DNA of 49,221 bases from a bacterium (lineage in GTDB: Bacteria; Zhuqueibacterota; Zhuqueibacteria; Residuimicrobiales; Krinioviventaceae). The DNA lies in assembly GCA_029561455.1 (NCBI GenBank), contig JAKQIY010000027.1, positions 1 to 49,221 on the forward strand, read 5' to 3'. The notes under the pieces are model-generated. The model worked only from the letters and a program-made list of their open reading frames with translations. It searched no databases and had not been told where the DNA came from. Shown one piece after another: positions 26,286 to 34,129 of this stretch (positions are counted from its first letter, which is position 1; each line of letters starts with the position of its first letter). Made by a program: the position numbers and the translations under genes.

Positions 26286-27389
26286 ATGCAAATTCTTACC
26301 GTGTTATTATGCCTGCTCACCGGCGGCTATGTCATTGCCATTGCCGTGATCGCTGTTGGCATCAAACGGCTTGCCCGCAACCGGCAGCCGCAGCAGCCCC
26401 AGGTTTCGGTAGTGGTTGCCGCCCGCAATGAAGCCGAAAACATCCCGGTATTGCTACGCTGCCTGGAACAACAGGACTATCCCGCCGACAAATATGAGAT
26501 CATTATTGTTAATGACGATTCAACAGACAATACAGCGGCCCTGGTAGAGGCATTTGCACAGCGCTCCTCATGCCGCGTTTTGTTACTCGCTACCACCAAC
26601 CGCGCGATTGTCGCTTCGCCGAAAAAGAACGCCCTCAGTCTCGGCATTGCCCGCGCCGGCGGCGAGATCATTCTGCTGACCGATGCGGATTGCGCGCCGC
26701 CGCCCGGCTGGATTTCCGGGATGGTTGCCTGTTTTACCCCGCAAACCGGCATGGTGATCGGTTATTCATCCTACGAATTGCCGGCGCCGCGTTCCATTGC
26801 CGCCAGACTGCTGGCGCTGGACGCCTTGTCCCTGGCCGCGGTCGCCGCCGGAACTACCGGCTGGGGCAAACCCGCTACCTGTAACGGCCGCAACCTGGCT
26901 TATCGCAAATCTGTTTATGAACAGGTCGGCGGTTTTGAAAAGATCAAACAGTTTGTCTCCGGCGATGACGATCTGTTCTTAAAGCTGGTCTTAAAATATA
27001 CGGACTGGGAAATCCGTTATGGATTGGACGCCAAACTGGTCGTACCGACGAGTATGCTCAAAAACCTGCGCCAGTTCGTCTACCAGCGCACCCGGCATGC
27101 CTCTAAAGGTTTTCATTACGAACTTGCAAAAATAGCCGGTCTCTTTATATTGTATTTTTTTAATGTACTGGTTATTTTTGGGCTCGTTTTTATGGCAAAT
27201 ATGCAGTATATTCCCCTGGCTTGTTACAGCGCAAAAATTTTAGCCGAGTTTGGTATTTTGTACCGGTTTGCCGGAATTATGCGCCGTCGGCATTTTTTAA
27301 CAGTATTTCCCCTGGCTATGATCCTGCACCCATTATACATAGCTGTTTTCGGCGCATTGGGTCAAACCAAAAAATTCAAATGGAAATAA
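26286..27389 (+). CDS. Membrane glycosyltransferase, family 2 (first of three)
   Basis: Protein of 367 aa. One N-terminal membrane helix (1-26), a GT2 domain (~40-270), and about three helices at the C-terminus (~280-360). Visible motifs: VVVAARNEAENIP, IIIVNDDSTDNT, the metal-binding TDADC (Asp133-Ala-Asp135), and acceptor-site SGDDD (225-229). The position of the QxxRW motif reads QRTRH (267-271), i.e. the Trp is replaced by His, unlike its two paralogues. GT2 enzymes of this shape transfer sugars from nucleotide donors on the inner face of the membrane and may be processive. It starts 17 bp after the Wzi-like gene and has no evident SD, which suggests translational coupling. Confidence 0.88.
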   Translation: MQILTVLLCLLTGGYVIAIAVIAVGIKRLARNRQPQQPQVSVVVAARNEAENIPVLLRCLEQQDYPADKYEIIIVNDDSTDNTAALVEAFAQRSSCRVLLLATTNRAIVASPKKNALSLGIARAGGEIILLTDADCAPPPGWISGMVACFTPQTGMVIGYSSYELPAPRSIAARLLALDALSLAAVAAGTTGWGKPATCNGRNLAYRKSVYEQVGGFEKIKQFVSGDDDLFLKLVLKYTDWEIRYGLDAKLVVPTSMLKNLRQFVYQRTRHASKGFHYELAKIAGLFILYFFNVLVIFGLVFMANMQYIPLACYSAKILAEFGILYRFAGIMRRRHFLTVFPLAMILHPLYIAVFGALGQTKKFKWK

Positions 27390-27449
27390 ACAGCCCGGCA
27401 GGTCCGGGCCTGATCCTTTTCACACCTTTTCGCCGGTAAAGGATACACT

Positions 27450-28601
27450 GTGCTGCTCACATTATACATTCTGACCACCCTTTATGTCGCCACGATCATT
27501 CTGTTTCTGATCGGCCTGTCGAAAAAAAAACCGGGAACTAACCGGGACCGATTGACGGTTACGGTAATCGTAGCCGCCCGGAATGAAGAGCATACCATCG
27601 GCAATATTCTGCAGGACCTTACCCGGCAGACCTACCCCGTCTCCCTGTACCGCGTCATCGTCGTCAATGACGGCTCGACCGACAATACCCAGCAGGTGAT
27701 CGACAGCTTTACCCGGCGTTATGATTATATTACCTCCAGCAATATACAGGATATTCCGGCGGGATTCAGTCCCAAAAAATACGCGCTACAATGCGCTATA
27801 AATTCCAGCACCAGCGAGATCATTCTCACCACCGACGCCGATTGCCGGGTGCACCCCACCTGGATCGAGAACATGGTCACTTATTTTACTCCCAAAACCG
27901 GTTTTGTCATCGGGTTTTCCCAGTTTGGCGCTAAAAACGAACCGCAGAACTGCATTGAACGCTTGCAGGCTTTTGATTTTCTGCAAATGATGGGCGTAGC
28001 CGCCGGAACCTGTAATATTGGCGTGCCGATGGCGGCTTCAGGGCAAAACCTGGGCTACCGCCGCGACGCCTTTATGCAAATAGGCGGCTTTACCCGTATA
28101 GCCCACCGGGTCTCCGGCGATGATGTGCTGCTGTTACAACTGGTAAAGAAATACACAGATTACCGGATCGTCTTTGCCGCCGATCCCCGCTCGCGGGCGT
28201 TTTCAGCGCCGCAGCCGGACCTGGTTTCGTTCATCAACCAGCGGATCCGCTGGGCGTCGAACGGGTCGTATCAATTATTCCTGAATATCCCGTTCTTTGC
28301 CTATTTATTGCTCTATTATGTGTTTTCTTTCTTTATCCTGTTCGGCCTGAGTTGCTCTTTCTTTACCCATCACCATCAGGCTTTCTTTTTATCCGGCCTG
28401 CTCATCAAACTGCTGGCCGATTTTGCAATAACCCTGAAAAGCGCTCTGACTTTTCAGCGCACCGACCTGCTAAAATATTTCCCGGTGTGGTTTATCGTGC
28501 AATTACCTTATATCGTCTATGTGGGCTTTTTGGGAACCTTTGGCAGCTTTAAATGGAAAGAACGCCGCCATAATGCTGTTGTAAATAAAAACCGTAGCTG
28601 A
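27450..28601 (+). CDS. Membrane glycosyltransferase, family 2 (second of three)
   Basis: Protein of 383 aa starting at GTG with AAAGGAT upstream. Same build as the preceding protein: N-terminal helix, GT2 core with VIVAARNEEHTI, VVNDGSTDNT, TTDADC (Asp129/Asp131) and SGDD (222-225), a complete QRIRW (264-268), then helices around 280-370. The ending GFLGTFGSFKWKERR resembles that of the first (GALGQTKKFKWK), so the two are close paralogues. A 265-bp gap holding element C separates it from the DUF3108 gene, so the cluster may be two transcripts. Confidence 0.9.
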   Translation: MLLTLYILTTLYVATIILFLIGLSKKKPGTNRDRLTVTVIVAARNEEHTIGNILQDLTRQTYPVSLYRVIVVNDGSTDNTQQVIDSFTRRYDYITSSNIQDIPAGFSPKKYALQCAINSSTSEIILTTDADCRVHPTWIENMVTYFTPKTGFVIGFSQFGAKNEPQNCIERLQAFDFLQMMGVAAGTCNIGVPMAASGQNLGYRRDAFMQIGGFTRIAHRVSGDDVLLLQLVKKYTDYRIVFAADPRSRAFSAPQPDLVSFINQRIRWASNGSYQLFLNIPFFAYLLLYYVFSFFILFGLSCSFFTHHHQAFFLSGLLIKLLADFAITLKSALTFQRTDLLKYFPVWFIVQLPYIVYVGFLGTFGSFKWKERRHNAVVNKNRS

Positions 28602-28664
28602 GTGTCCTTTTTTAAATTTAAAACAAACGATGTTTTTTTAATGATGACCTTTTTTAGAATAATC

Positions 28665-28774
28665 CTGTAGGATGGGCAGTGACATACTACTACTAATCAG
28701 GTGTTTTGCATTGAAAAATAATAAACTAATAATCACTTTTTCACTAGAGTATGTCACTGCCCATCGTTCTTTAC
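28665..28774. repeat. Element C, copy 3 (REPIN-like)
   Basis: 110 bp, CTGTAGGATGGG.. to ..CCCATCGTTCTTTAC. The arms at 28671-28688 and 28748-28765 form a perfect 18-bp inverted repeat. In this copy the inner halves read GACATACT/AGTATGTC instead of GTCCCACT/AGTGGGAC, a matched change on both sides. Confidence 0.85.
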
Positions 28775-28865
28775 CAGACAAAATTATAATCATTTAATCT
28801 TTTAAGATATTCAGATTTTAATTTTTGCATACACCAGACTTGAAATTTTGGATAGATTCAATAAA

Positions 28866-29660
28866 ATGACCCGATTTATTAAAAATACTAGCCAGCTTTT
28901 ACTTCATGCTACATTATTGTGCCCGGCACTTTTATTTTTTTTAATAGTTTTGCCGGGGTATGTTGACGGGCAGATCAATGAGGAATATGCCTATACCATG
29001 AAATTCAATGGCAAAAGCACCGCCAACTCGATCCTGAAATTCAAGCAAACCGATCCTGCCACTATGGAAATAACCTGGCTGCTAAAAGCCAAAGCCGTCT
29101 ATAAATTGATTTTCTCGGTAGACAATGTTTATCAATCTTTTGTCAATATTTCAACCGGCCTGCCGGAGGCGCTGTACAAGAATATCAAACAAAAAAACAT
29201 CTCCCAATCCTGGCGCACTGTCTATAATCGCGATTTGTTAACTGCCGCTACCGATAACGGCCAGCAATGGCCCATACAAAAAGGTAGCCTGGATATCCTT
29301 TCCCTGATCTGGGCTTTGCGCAACGGCAACCCGGCGCCGGGTGATTCACTCTGCTATCTGCTGGATATTGAAAGCCATTTATGGCGCCTGACCGGTAGGG
29401 TCGTTCCTGCCGCCGGGCATGAGACAAAACCCTTAAAAGGCGACCGCCAGGTGGAATTTACTTTTGCACCAGCGCAGCCGGTAAGCAGACGCGCCTGGAA
29501 AACCGACCTGCTCACAAACCGCATCTCGCGCGCCGATACCAAACTGACTATTAGTTTCAGCACATCACCGGATAATGTTCCGGTTTATTTGAAATTTGTC
29601 AATAGCGACAATACTGTCGAGATGCTGCTGGACAAAATTATATCAACAAAAACGCCGTGA
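28866..29660 (+). CDS. DUF3108-family exported protein
   Basis: About 264 aa from the ATG at 28866; a TTG at 28848 in frame is possible. The N-terminus has a long hydrophobic export segment (~residues 12-36) ending near VDGQIN. The mature part is all-beta, like the DUF3108 family: EYAYTMKFNGKSTANSILKFK, KAVYKLIFSVDNVYQSFVN, and a GSLDILSLIWALRN segment after WRTVYN. DUF3108 proteins are periplasmic and uncharacterised. The next gene starts three bases after its stop, so it belongs to the glycosyltransferase cluster. Confidence 0.78.
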   Translation: MTRFIKNTSQLLLHATLLCPALLFFLIVLPGYVDGQINEEYAYTMKFNGKSTANSILKFKQTDPATMEITWLLKAKAVYKLIFSVDNVYQSFVNISTGLPEALYKNIKQKNISQSWRTVYNRDLLTAATDNGQQWPIQKGSLDILSLIWALRNGNPAPGDSLCYLLDIESHLWRLTGRVVPAAGHETKPLKGDRQVEFTFAPAQPVSRRAWKTDLLTNRISRADTKLTISFSTSPDNVPVYLKFVNSDNTVEMLLDKIISTKTP

Positions 29661-29663
29661 TTT

Positions 29664-30800
29664 ATGCCCGATTTTGAACTTTTCGCCGCTATCATATTTG
29701 GACTCTATGCCGTGCTGGGGATTTTGTTATGCCTGGGCATACCCAACTCCGGCAACCGGCTCTGCAGCCAGGAACCCCCGGTGTCCGTCATCCTCGCTGT
29801 TCGTAATGAAGAACAGCATTTACCCGCCTGCTTAAATTCACTGTGCCGGCTGGATTATCCCGCCGACAAGCTGGAGATCATCCTGGTCGACGATCATTCC
29901 AGCGATTCCACGTCCCAAATCATTGCCAGTTACGCGCAAACCCGACCTAATATCCATTATTATTCACTGCCGCAGGACTCTTCTTCCCGGCGAGGCAAAG
30001 TCCGCGCGTTGGAATTCGGCATTGCCGTAAGCCGTGGGGAATTCATATTCCTTACCGACGCCGATTGCCGCGCGCCCCGCGCCTGGATCAAAAGCCTGCT
30101 GACGCAATTTACCGGCGCCACCGTCATGACCGGCGGGGTGACCCTGCTAGATAGCCCGGACGATCGTGCTTCGCTGTTTGGCAAAATACAATCCTGCGAC
30201 TGGCTGTTCCTGCTCGGCATCGCTGCCGCCGCGGCCGGATATGGTCTGCCGCTAAGCTGGTTCGGAAACAATATGGCGTTCCGCCGCTCTGTATATGATG
30301 AATGCGGAGGCTTTGCCAAAATCGGCCACAGCCTGGTCGAAGACCTGGCATTATTAAACCAGGTTAAAAAGCCCCGCCGCCGTAACATAAATTTTTCCTT
30401 CTCGCCCGATTCCCTGCTCTACAGTTCCCCGGCTTCCGGCCTGGCTGAATACTATAACCAGAGAAAACGCTGGGCGCGTGGACTGCGCCTTGTTCCCCTG
30501 CCGGGAATTGTATTACTCATTCTTGCTGTGCTCGCTCATTGTGTAACGATAGCCGCGCTGTTCATTCATCCCGCGCTTGCCGCAGCCGGCATCCTTGTGC
30601 TGACCTGCGCGGATTTACTTATACTGGCCCGCGCCGCCGGCCTGCTTGGCCGCAGAGAACTGCTTAAATATATCGGCGCCTTTGAAATCTATTATTTTTT
30701 ATATACACTATTACTGCCGCTGCTGTTGCTGTTCGACCATAAAACCAGTTGGAAAGACCGGCAATACCCGGCAAAAGCCGGGCAGCAACCCGGCCTTTAG
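29664..30800 (+). CDS. Membrane glycosyltransferase, family 2 (third of three)
   Basis: Protein of 378 aa: N-terminal helix (5-25), GT2 core with VILAVRNEEQHLP, ILVDDHSSDST, TDADC (Asp132/Asp134), a VED catalytic triad variant (225-227), intact QRKRW (266-270), and strongly hydrophobic C-terminal helices (~275-365). It is more distant from the first two than they are from each other. The start lies three bases after the DUF3108 stop. With the neighbours it implies assembly of a glycan or glycolipid using at least three sugar-transfer steps. Confidence 0.9.
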   Translation: MPDFELFAAIIFGLYAVLGILLCLGIPNSGNRLCSQEPPVSVILAVRNEEQHLPACLNSLCRLDYPADKLEIILVDDHSSDSTSQIIASYAQTRPNIHYYSLPQDSSSRRGKVRALEFGIAVSRGEFIFLTDADCRAPRAWIKSLLTQFTGATVMTGGVTLLDSPDDRASLFGKIQSCDWLFLLGIAAAAAGYGLPLSWFGNNMAFRRSVYDECGGFAKIGHSLVEDLALLNQVKKPRRRNINFSFSPDSLLYSSPASGLAEYYNQRKRWARGLRLVPLPGIVLLILAVLAHCVTIAALFIHPALAAAGILVLTCADLLILARAAGLLGRRELLKYIGAFEIYYFLYTLLLPLLLLFDHKTSWKDRQYPAKAGQQPGL

Positions 30801-30816
30801 CATCTAGACCTTGATT

Positions 30817-31869
30817 ATGAAACTATTTCCGCCTGTCTTGTTACACTATTATATTACCCGTCTGTGCAATTGCCGTTGCACATTTTGTGATATACCCGGC
30901 GAGGGTAAAGATGATGAAATTAGGTTTGCCGATCCACAGCAGGTAATACACAACCTGGCACAGGCCAAAAAACTGCATATTCCGTTTGTCGATTTTACCG
31001 GCGGCGAGCCCCTGCTGCATCCCCAACTTGCCGAACTGCTCCGCTACGCCAAAAAGCTGGGCTTGCGCACCTCGGTTACCACCAACTGCCTGCTGTACCC
31101 GCAACAAGCATATACCCTGAAGGGATTAGTTGATTTTCTACACTTTTCCCTGGACGCTCTCGACGAATCCCTGCACAACCACATACGCGGCAACAATGTT
31201 TATAGCGCGGTCATGCACAGCATCGACCTGGCGCGGGAACTGGGGGAAGCGCCGGACTTGCTTTATACCGTAACAAATGAAAATATCGCCGAACTCGAAC
31301 CCCTGGCGGAATTTGCCCGGCAGATGCGATTAATTTTGATTGTAAATCCGGTCTTTATAAAACCGGCGCTGGCGAATCGCAACCTGCCTTTGCTGGAACA
31401 ATTCAATCGTCATCCCAATGTCTACCTGAACAGGGCGTTTTTACGCTTGCGCAGCCGGGGCGGCAATTCCGTCTCTCATCCCCGCTGCCGCGCCGTATCT
31501 TCCACGCTGGTCATTTCGCCCGACAACCATATTCTGCTGCCCTGTTATCATTTTTGCCGCGACAAACTCCCGGTCCCGGCAGGGTTTGCAGAAATCTTTA
31601 CCAGCAAGACTTGGCGGGAATACCGCAGCATGCAGGGCCGTTTTAATTTTTGCGCCGGCTGTACGATCAACTGTTATTTCGATCCGTCGTTTTTATATGC
31701 GTCGGATTGTTACCTGCTGGAAAGCCTGGCCGCCAAAGCGCGGTATGCTTTGACCAAATATATCCATCATAAATTTCATTACCCGGATAAATCCGGCGCC
31801 CGTCTACGCGCCGCAGAAATTGCCGGCATAATCAACCGGAGAAAGAACCGTCTCATCCATGCTGATTGA
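30817..31869 (+). CDS. Radical SAM protein with extra C-terminal cysteines
   Basis: About 350 aa from the ATG at 30817; a TTG at 30811 is the alternative. The radical SAM cluster motif is at the very start: CNCRCTFC, with Cys17, Cys21 and Cys24 (CxxxCxxC). It is followed by FTGGEPLLHP (the GGE SAM-binding motif) and a TTNC strand. The C-terminal third has further cysteines in a SPASM-like order: HPRCRAVSS, LLPCYHFC, FCAGCTINCYF, SDCY. This suggests one or two auxiliary Fe-S clusters, as in peptide- or sugar-modifying radical SAM enzymes. The substrate is unknown. It overlaps the PHP gene by 11 bp and lies 16 bp after a glycosyltransferase gene, so modification of the glycan or its carrier is the simplest guess. 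Confidence 0.85.
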   Translation: MKLFPPVLLHYYITRLCNCRCTFCDIPGEGKDDEIRFADPQQVIHNLAQAKKLHIPFVDFTGGEPLLHPQLAELLRYAKKLGLRTSVTTNCLLYPQQAYTLKGLVDFLHFSLDALDESLHNHIRGNNVYSAVMHSIDLARELGEAPDLLYTVTNENIAELEPLAEFARQMRLILIVNPVFIKPALANRNLPLLEQFNRHPNVYLNRAFLRLRSRGGNSVSHPRCRAVSSTLVISPDNHILLPCYHFCRDKLPVPAGFAEIFTSKTWREYRSMQGRFNFCAGCTINCYFDPSFLYASDCYLLESLAAKARYALTKYIHHKFHYPDKSGARLRAAEIAGIINRRKNRLIHAD

Positions 31870-33490
31870 AAATGATTTTTGCCCCTCATTCTGGCTTTTC
31901 ATTGTGCCGTTTTTATATGCGGAAATCCATTATCGTATTCGCGGTTTGTTCAGCCGCTACGATCAAAAAGAGCCGGAGATTGTTGCCGATGTGCCGCACC
32001 GCATCGATCCCGACCAGCCGTTGCCGGTTCTGCTGCTCATCAAGGATGCCGATAGTTATCCCATCCGCCTGCTAAAGGTACAGGTTGTAGCGCACTATAA
32101 AGATCGCTCCCGCGAACTCTTGAACCTTCAGCAAGAGCCGGAATTGGTGTCTGCCCCCTTCTGGAGCCGCATTTACCCGGTTCATTTTCCCGAACCGCCC
32201 GCCACACCGGTTCAGGTTGAGGTGCATATTACCATCGACAATAACGGCCAATGCAAAACCATTACCAACGACAATTACAAACTGACCTCACACAAGCCAT
32301 TTACTGTCTGCGCCGACTCCCATCCGTTGCCGCGCAACGACAACTGGTATTTTGGCGATCTCCATTATCACAGCAATTATTCATCCGACCAGGTAGAGTA
32401 CGGCGCGCCCCTGGAAGATACCGTGACGATAGCTCGTGCAATGGGTCTCGATTTTATCGCCGCCACCGATCATTCTTATGACCTGGACGATTATTTTCAT
32501 GATTATTTGCACAACGATCCCACCCTGGCAAAATGGCATGATTACAGGGCAAAAATCGATGCGCTGAACAACACCTCTGCAAATTTCATCATCCTTCCGG
32601 GCGAGGAACTCTCGGCCGGGAATGCAGCTAACCGCAATGTCCATTTTTTGCTGCTTAATAACAGCGCCTTTTTCCCCGGCAGCGGCGACAGCGCCGAAAT
32701 TTGGTTTAAAACTCAACCGGAAATATCCATTGCCGGGGCATTACAACGACTTGAGCCCGATGCGCTGGCAATCGCCGCCCACCCGGAGGATAAACCGCCA
32801 TTTTTGCAATGGCTGCTGATTCGGCGGGGAAAATGGCAGGATAAAGACTATGGTCAACCGGGTTTGCATGGCGTGCAAATGTGGAATGGCCGCAAACGCC
32901 ATTTTATGCGCTACGGCCTCCGCAAATGGATCAGTCTGCTGCTGCACGGACAGCGGCTTACCCTGTTTGCCGGTAATGATGCACACGGAAACTTTAATCG
33001 TTTTCGTCAGCTCAGCACTCCTTTTCTGACCATGCGCGAACATGACGATGAAATTTTTGCCGGAACCCGCACCGGCGTTTATATGCAGGAATCTTTTACC
33101 CCCGCAAACCTGATCCGGGCGCTGCAACGCGGCAGGGTCATCGTTACCGACGGCCCGTTTGCGGAATTTTCTCTGGCTGCTCATAACGGCGAAACAGCTT
33201 TCCCGGTTGATGAGTATGGATGTGAATACGGGACAGTCCATATTACCGCAAAATCCTCTCCCGGGTATGGCAGCCTGGTAAAAATTTTCATTATGGCCGG
33301 AGATTGTGATACAAATAAGGAAACCTGCCTGCTGTCGTTACAGCCGGAGCCGGGTTGTATGGAATTAGCTATTAATAACGAATTGACCGGCCTGCCCCGC
33401 CGGGGATATCTCCGCCTGACGGCAATCAGCCAGGCCGGAGATCAACACTATCATTGTTTTACAAACCCCCTCTACCTCGTCCGGGACTAG
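31859..33490 (+). CDS. PHP-fold metallohydrolase (CehA/McbA-like)
   Basis: Protein of 543 aa. An N-terminal hydrophobic stretch (8-22) and a beta domain (~45-150) precede a PHP domain. Metal-binding motifs: GDLHYHSNYS (His169, His171), ATDHS, ILPGEELS, AIAAHPED and GNDAHGN. PHP enzymes are phosphoesterases or related hydrolases; the CehA/McbA group includes exported esterases and amidases. A last beta domain (~400-543) follows. The ATG overlaps the end of the radical SAM gene, so the two are coupled. It closes the glycan cluster and meets the minus-strand operon tail-to-tail 40 bp later. No terminator is visible in between. Confidence 0.85.
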   Translation: MLIENDFCPSFWLFIVPFLYAEIHYRIRGLFSRYDQKEPEIVADVPHRIDPDQPLPVLLLIKDADSYPIRLLKVQVVAHYKDRSRELLNLQQEPELVSAPFWSRIYPVHFPEPPATPVQVEVHITIDNNGQCKTITNDNYKLTSHKPFTVCADSHPLPRNDNWYFGDLHYHSNYSSDQVEYGAPLEDTVTIARAMGLDFIAATDHSYDLDDYFHDYLHNDPTLAKWHDYRAKIDALNNTSANFIILPGEELSAGNAANRNVHFLLLNNSAFFPGSGDSAEIWFKTQPEISIAGALQRLEPDALAIAAHPEDKPPFLQWLLIRRGKWQDKDYGQPGLHGVQMWNGRKRHFMRYGLRKWISLLLHGQRLTLFAGNDAHGNFNRFRQLSTPFLTMREHDDEIFAGTRTGVYMQESFTPANLIRALQRGRVIVTDGPFAEFSLAAHNGETAFPVDEYGCEYGTVHITAKSSPGYGSLVKIFIMAGDCDTNKETCLLSLQPEPGCMELAINNELTGLPRRGYLRLTAISQAGDQHYHCFTNPLYLVRD

Positions 33491-33530
33491 AGGTTTGGAA
33501 ACGCTGCCCGGACAAGTCCAAAATTCTTCA

Positions 33531-34073
33531 TCAGATCAGTTTGATTTTTTTGATAATTCTTTTCAAGCCGCGGCCATAAGCCTCCGGGACTATTTCAATA
33601 TGCCGGTCCTCGCCTTCGCCAAAACTCTCCGCTTTTATTGTTTCAATATTTTTTAATGCATCGTGAATAACAAAACGCTGATAACTGCTCATGTGCGGCA
33701 ACACAACTTTTTTACGACTTTGTATCGCCTCGTCCGCCTTGCTTTGCGCAAATTTACGGATGTTGCCGACCGGGTATATCTTTAATTCATAATCTTCCCC
33801 TTTGCGATAGGTTTTGGTTACCATATCGGGGTTGTGGTCAAACTGGCGATGCACCAGCTTGCGTTCAAATGCATTCAAACCGGTTAAACTCGCCGGCTCC
33901 AGTGAATCGCCTATTTCATTGATTACCTGTTCTACCAGCGCCTTGATTTTAGCGTTCTCTTGTTCATTGGCTTCCCGTTCGGGTCTTTCATGATGTTCAT
34001 GCCGGTCGCGGGGTCCGCGCCGGTCGCCGTCTCTATGTCGATCTCTTCTTGGTTTTCTGTCTTTATCGAACAT
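33531..34073 (-). CDS. Protein with two R3H domains
   Basis: 180 aa from the ATG at 34073 (AGAGG upstream); a TTG at 34082 in frame is less likely. The first ~45 residues are a highly charged, low-complexity Arg/Asp/His segment. Residues ~110-180 hold a good R3H domain: LPHMSSYQRFVIHDALKN..IKAESFGEGEDRHIEIVP with the R-x-x-x-H core. The preceding stretch LTGLNAFERKLVHRQFDH..VTKTYRKGEDYELKIYP aligns to it as a second, degenerate copy. R3H domains bind single-stranded nucleic acid, as in the Jag/KhpB RNA-binding proteins. It is the last gene of the minus-strand operon, after mpl. Confidence 0.85.
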   Translation of the reverse strand: MFDKDRKPRRDRHRDGDRRGPRDRHEHHERPEREANEQENAKIKALVEQVINEIGDSLEPASLTGLNAFERKLVHRQFDHNPDMVTKTYRKGEDYELKIYPVGNIRKFAQSKADEAIQSRKKVVLPHMSSYQRFVIHDALKNIETIKAESFGEGEDRHIEIVPEAYGRGLKRIIKKIKLI

Positions 34074-34129
34074 AATACCCAACCTCTTTCTCTATAATTA
34101 TACCTTAAATTCCGGTATCCCGGAATGAA

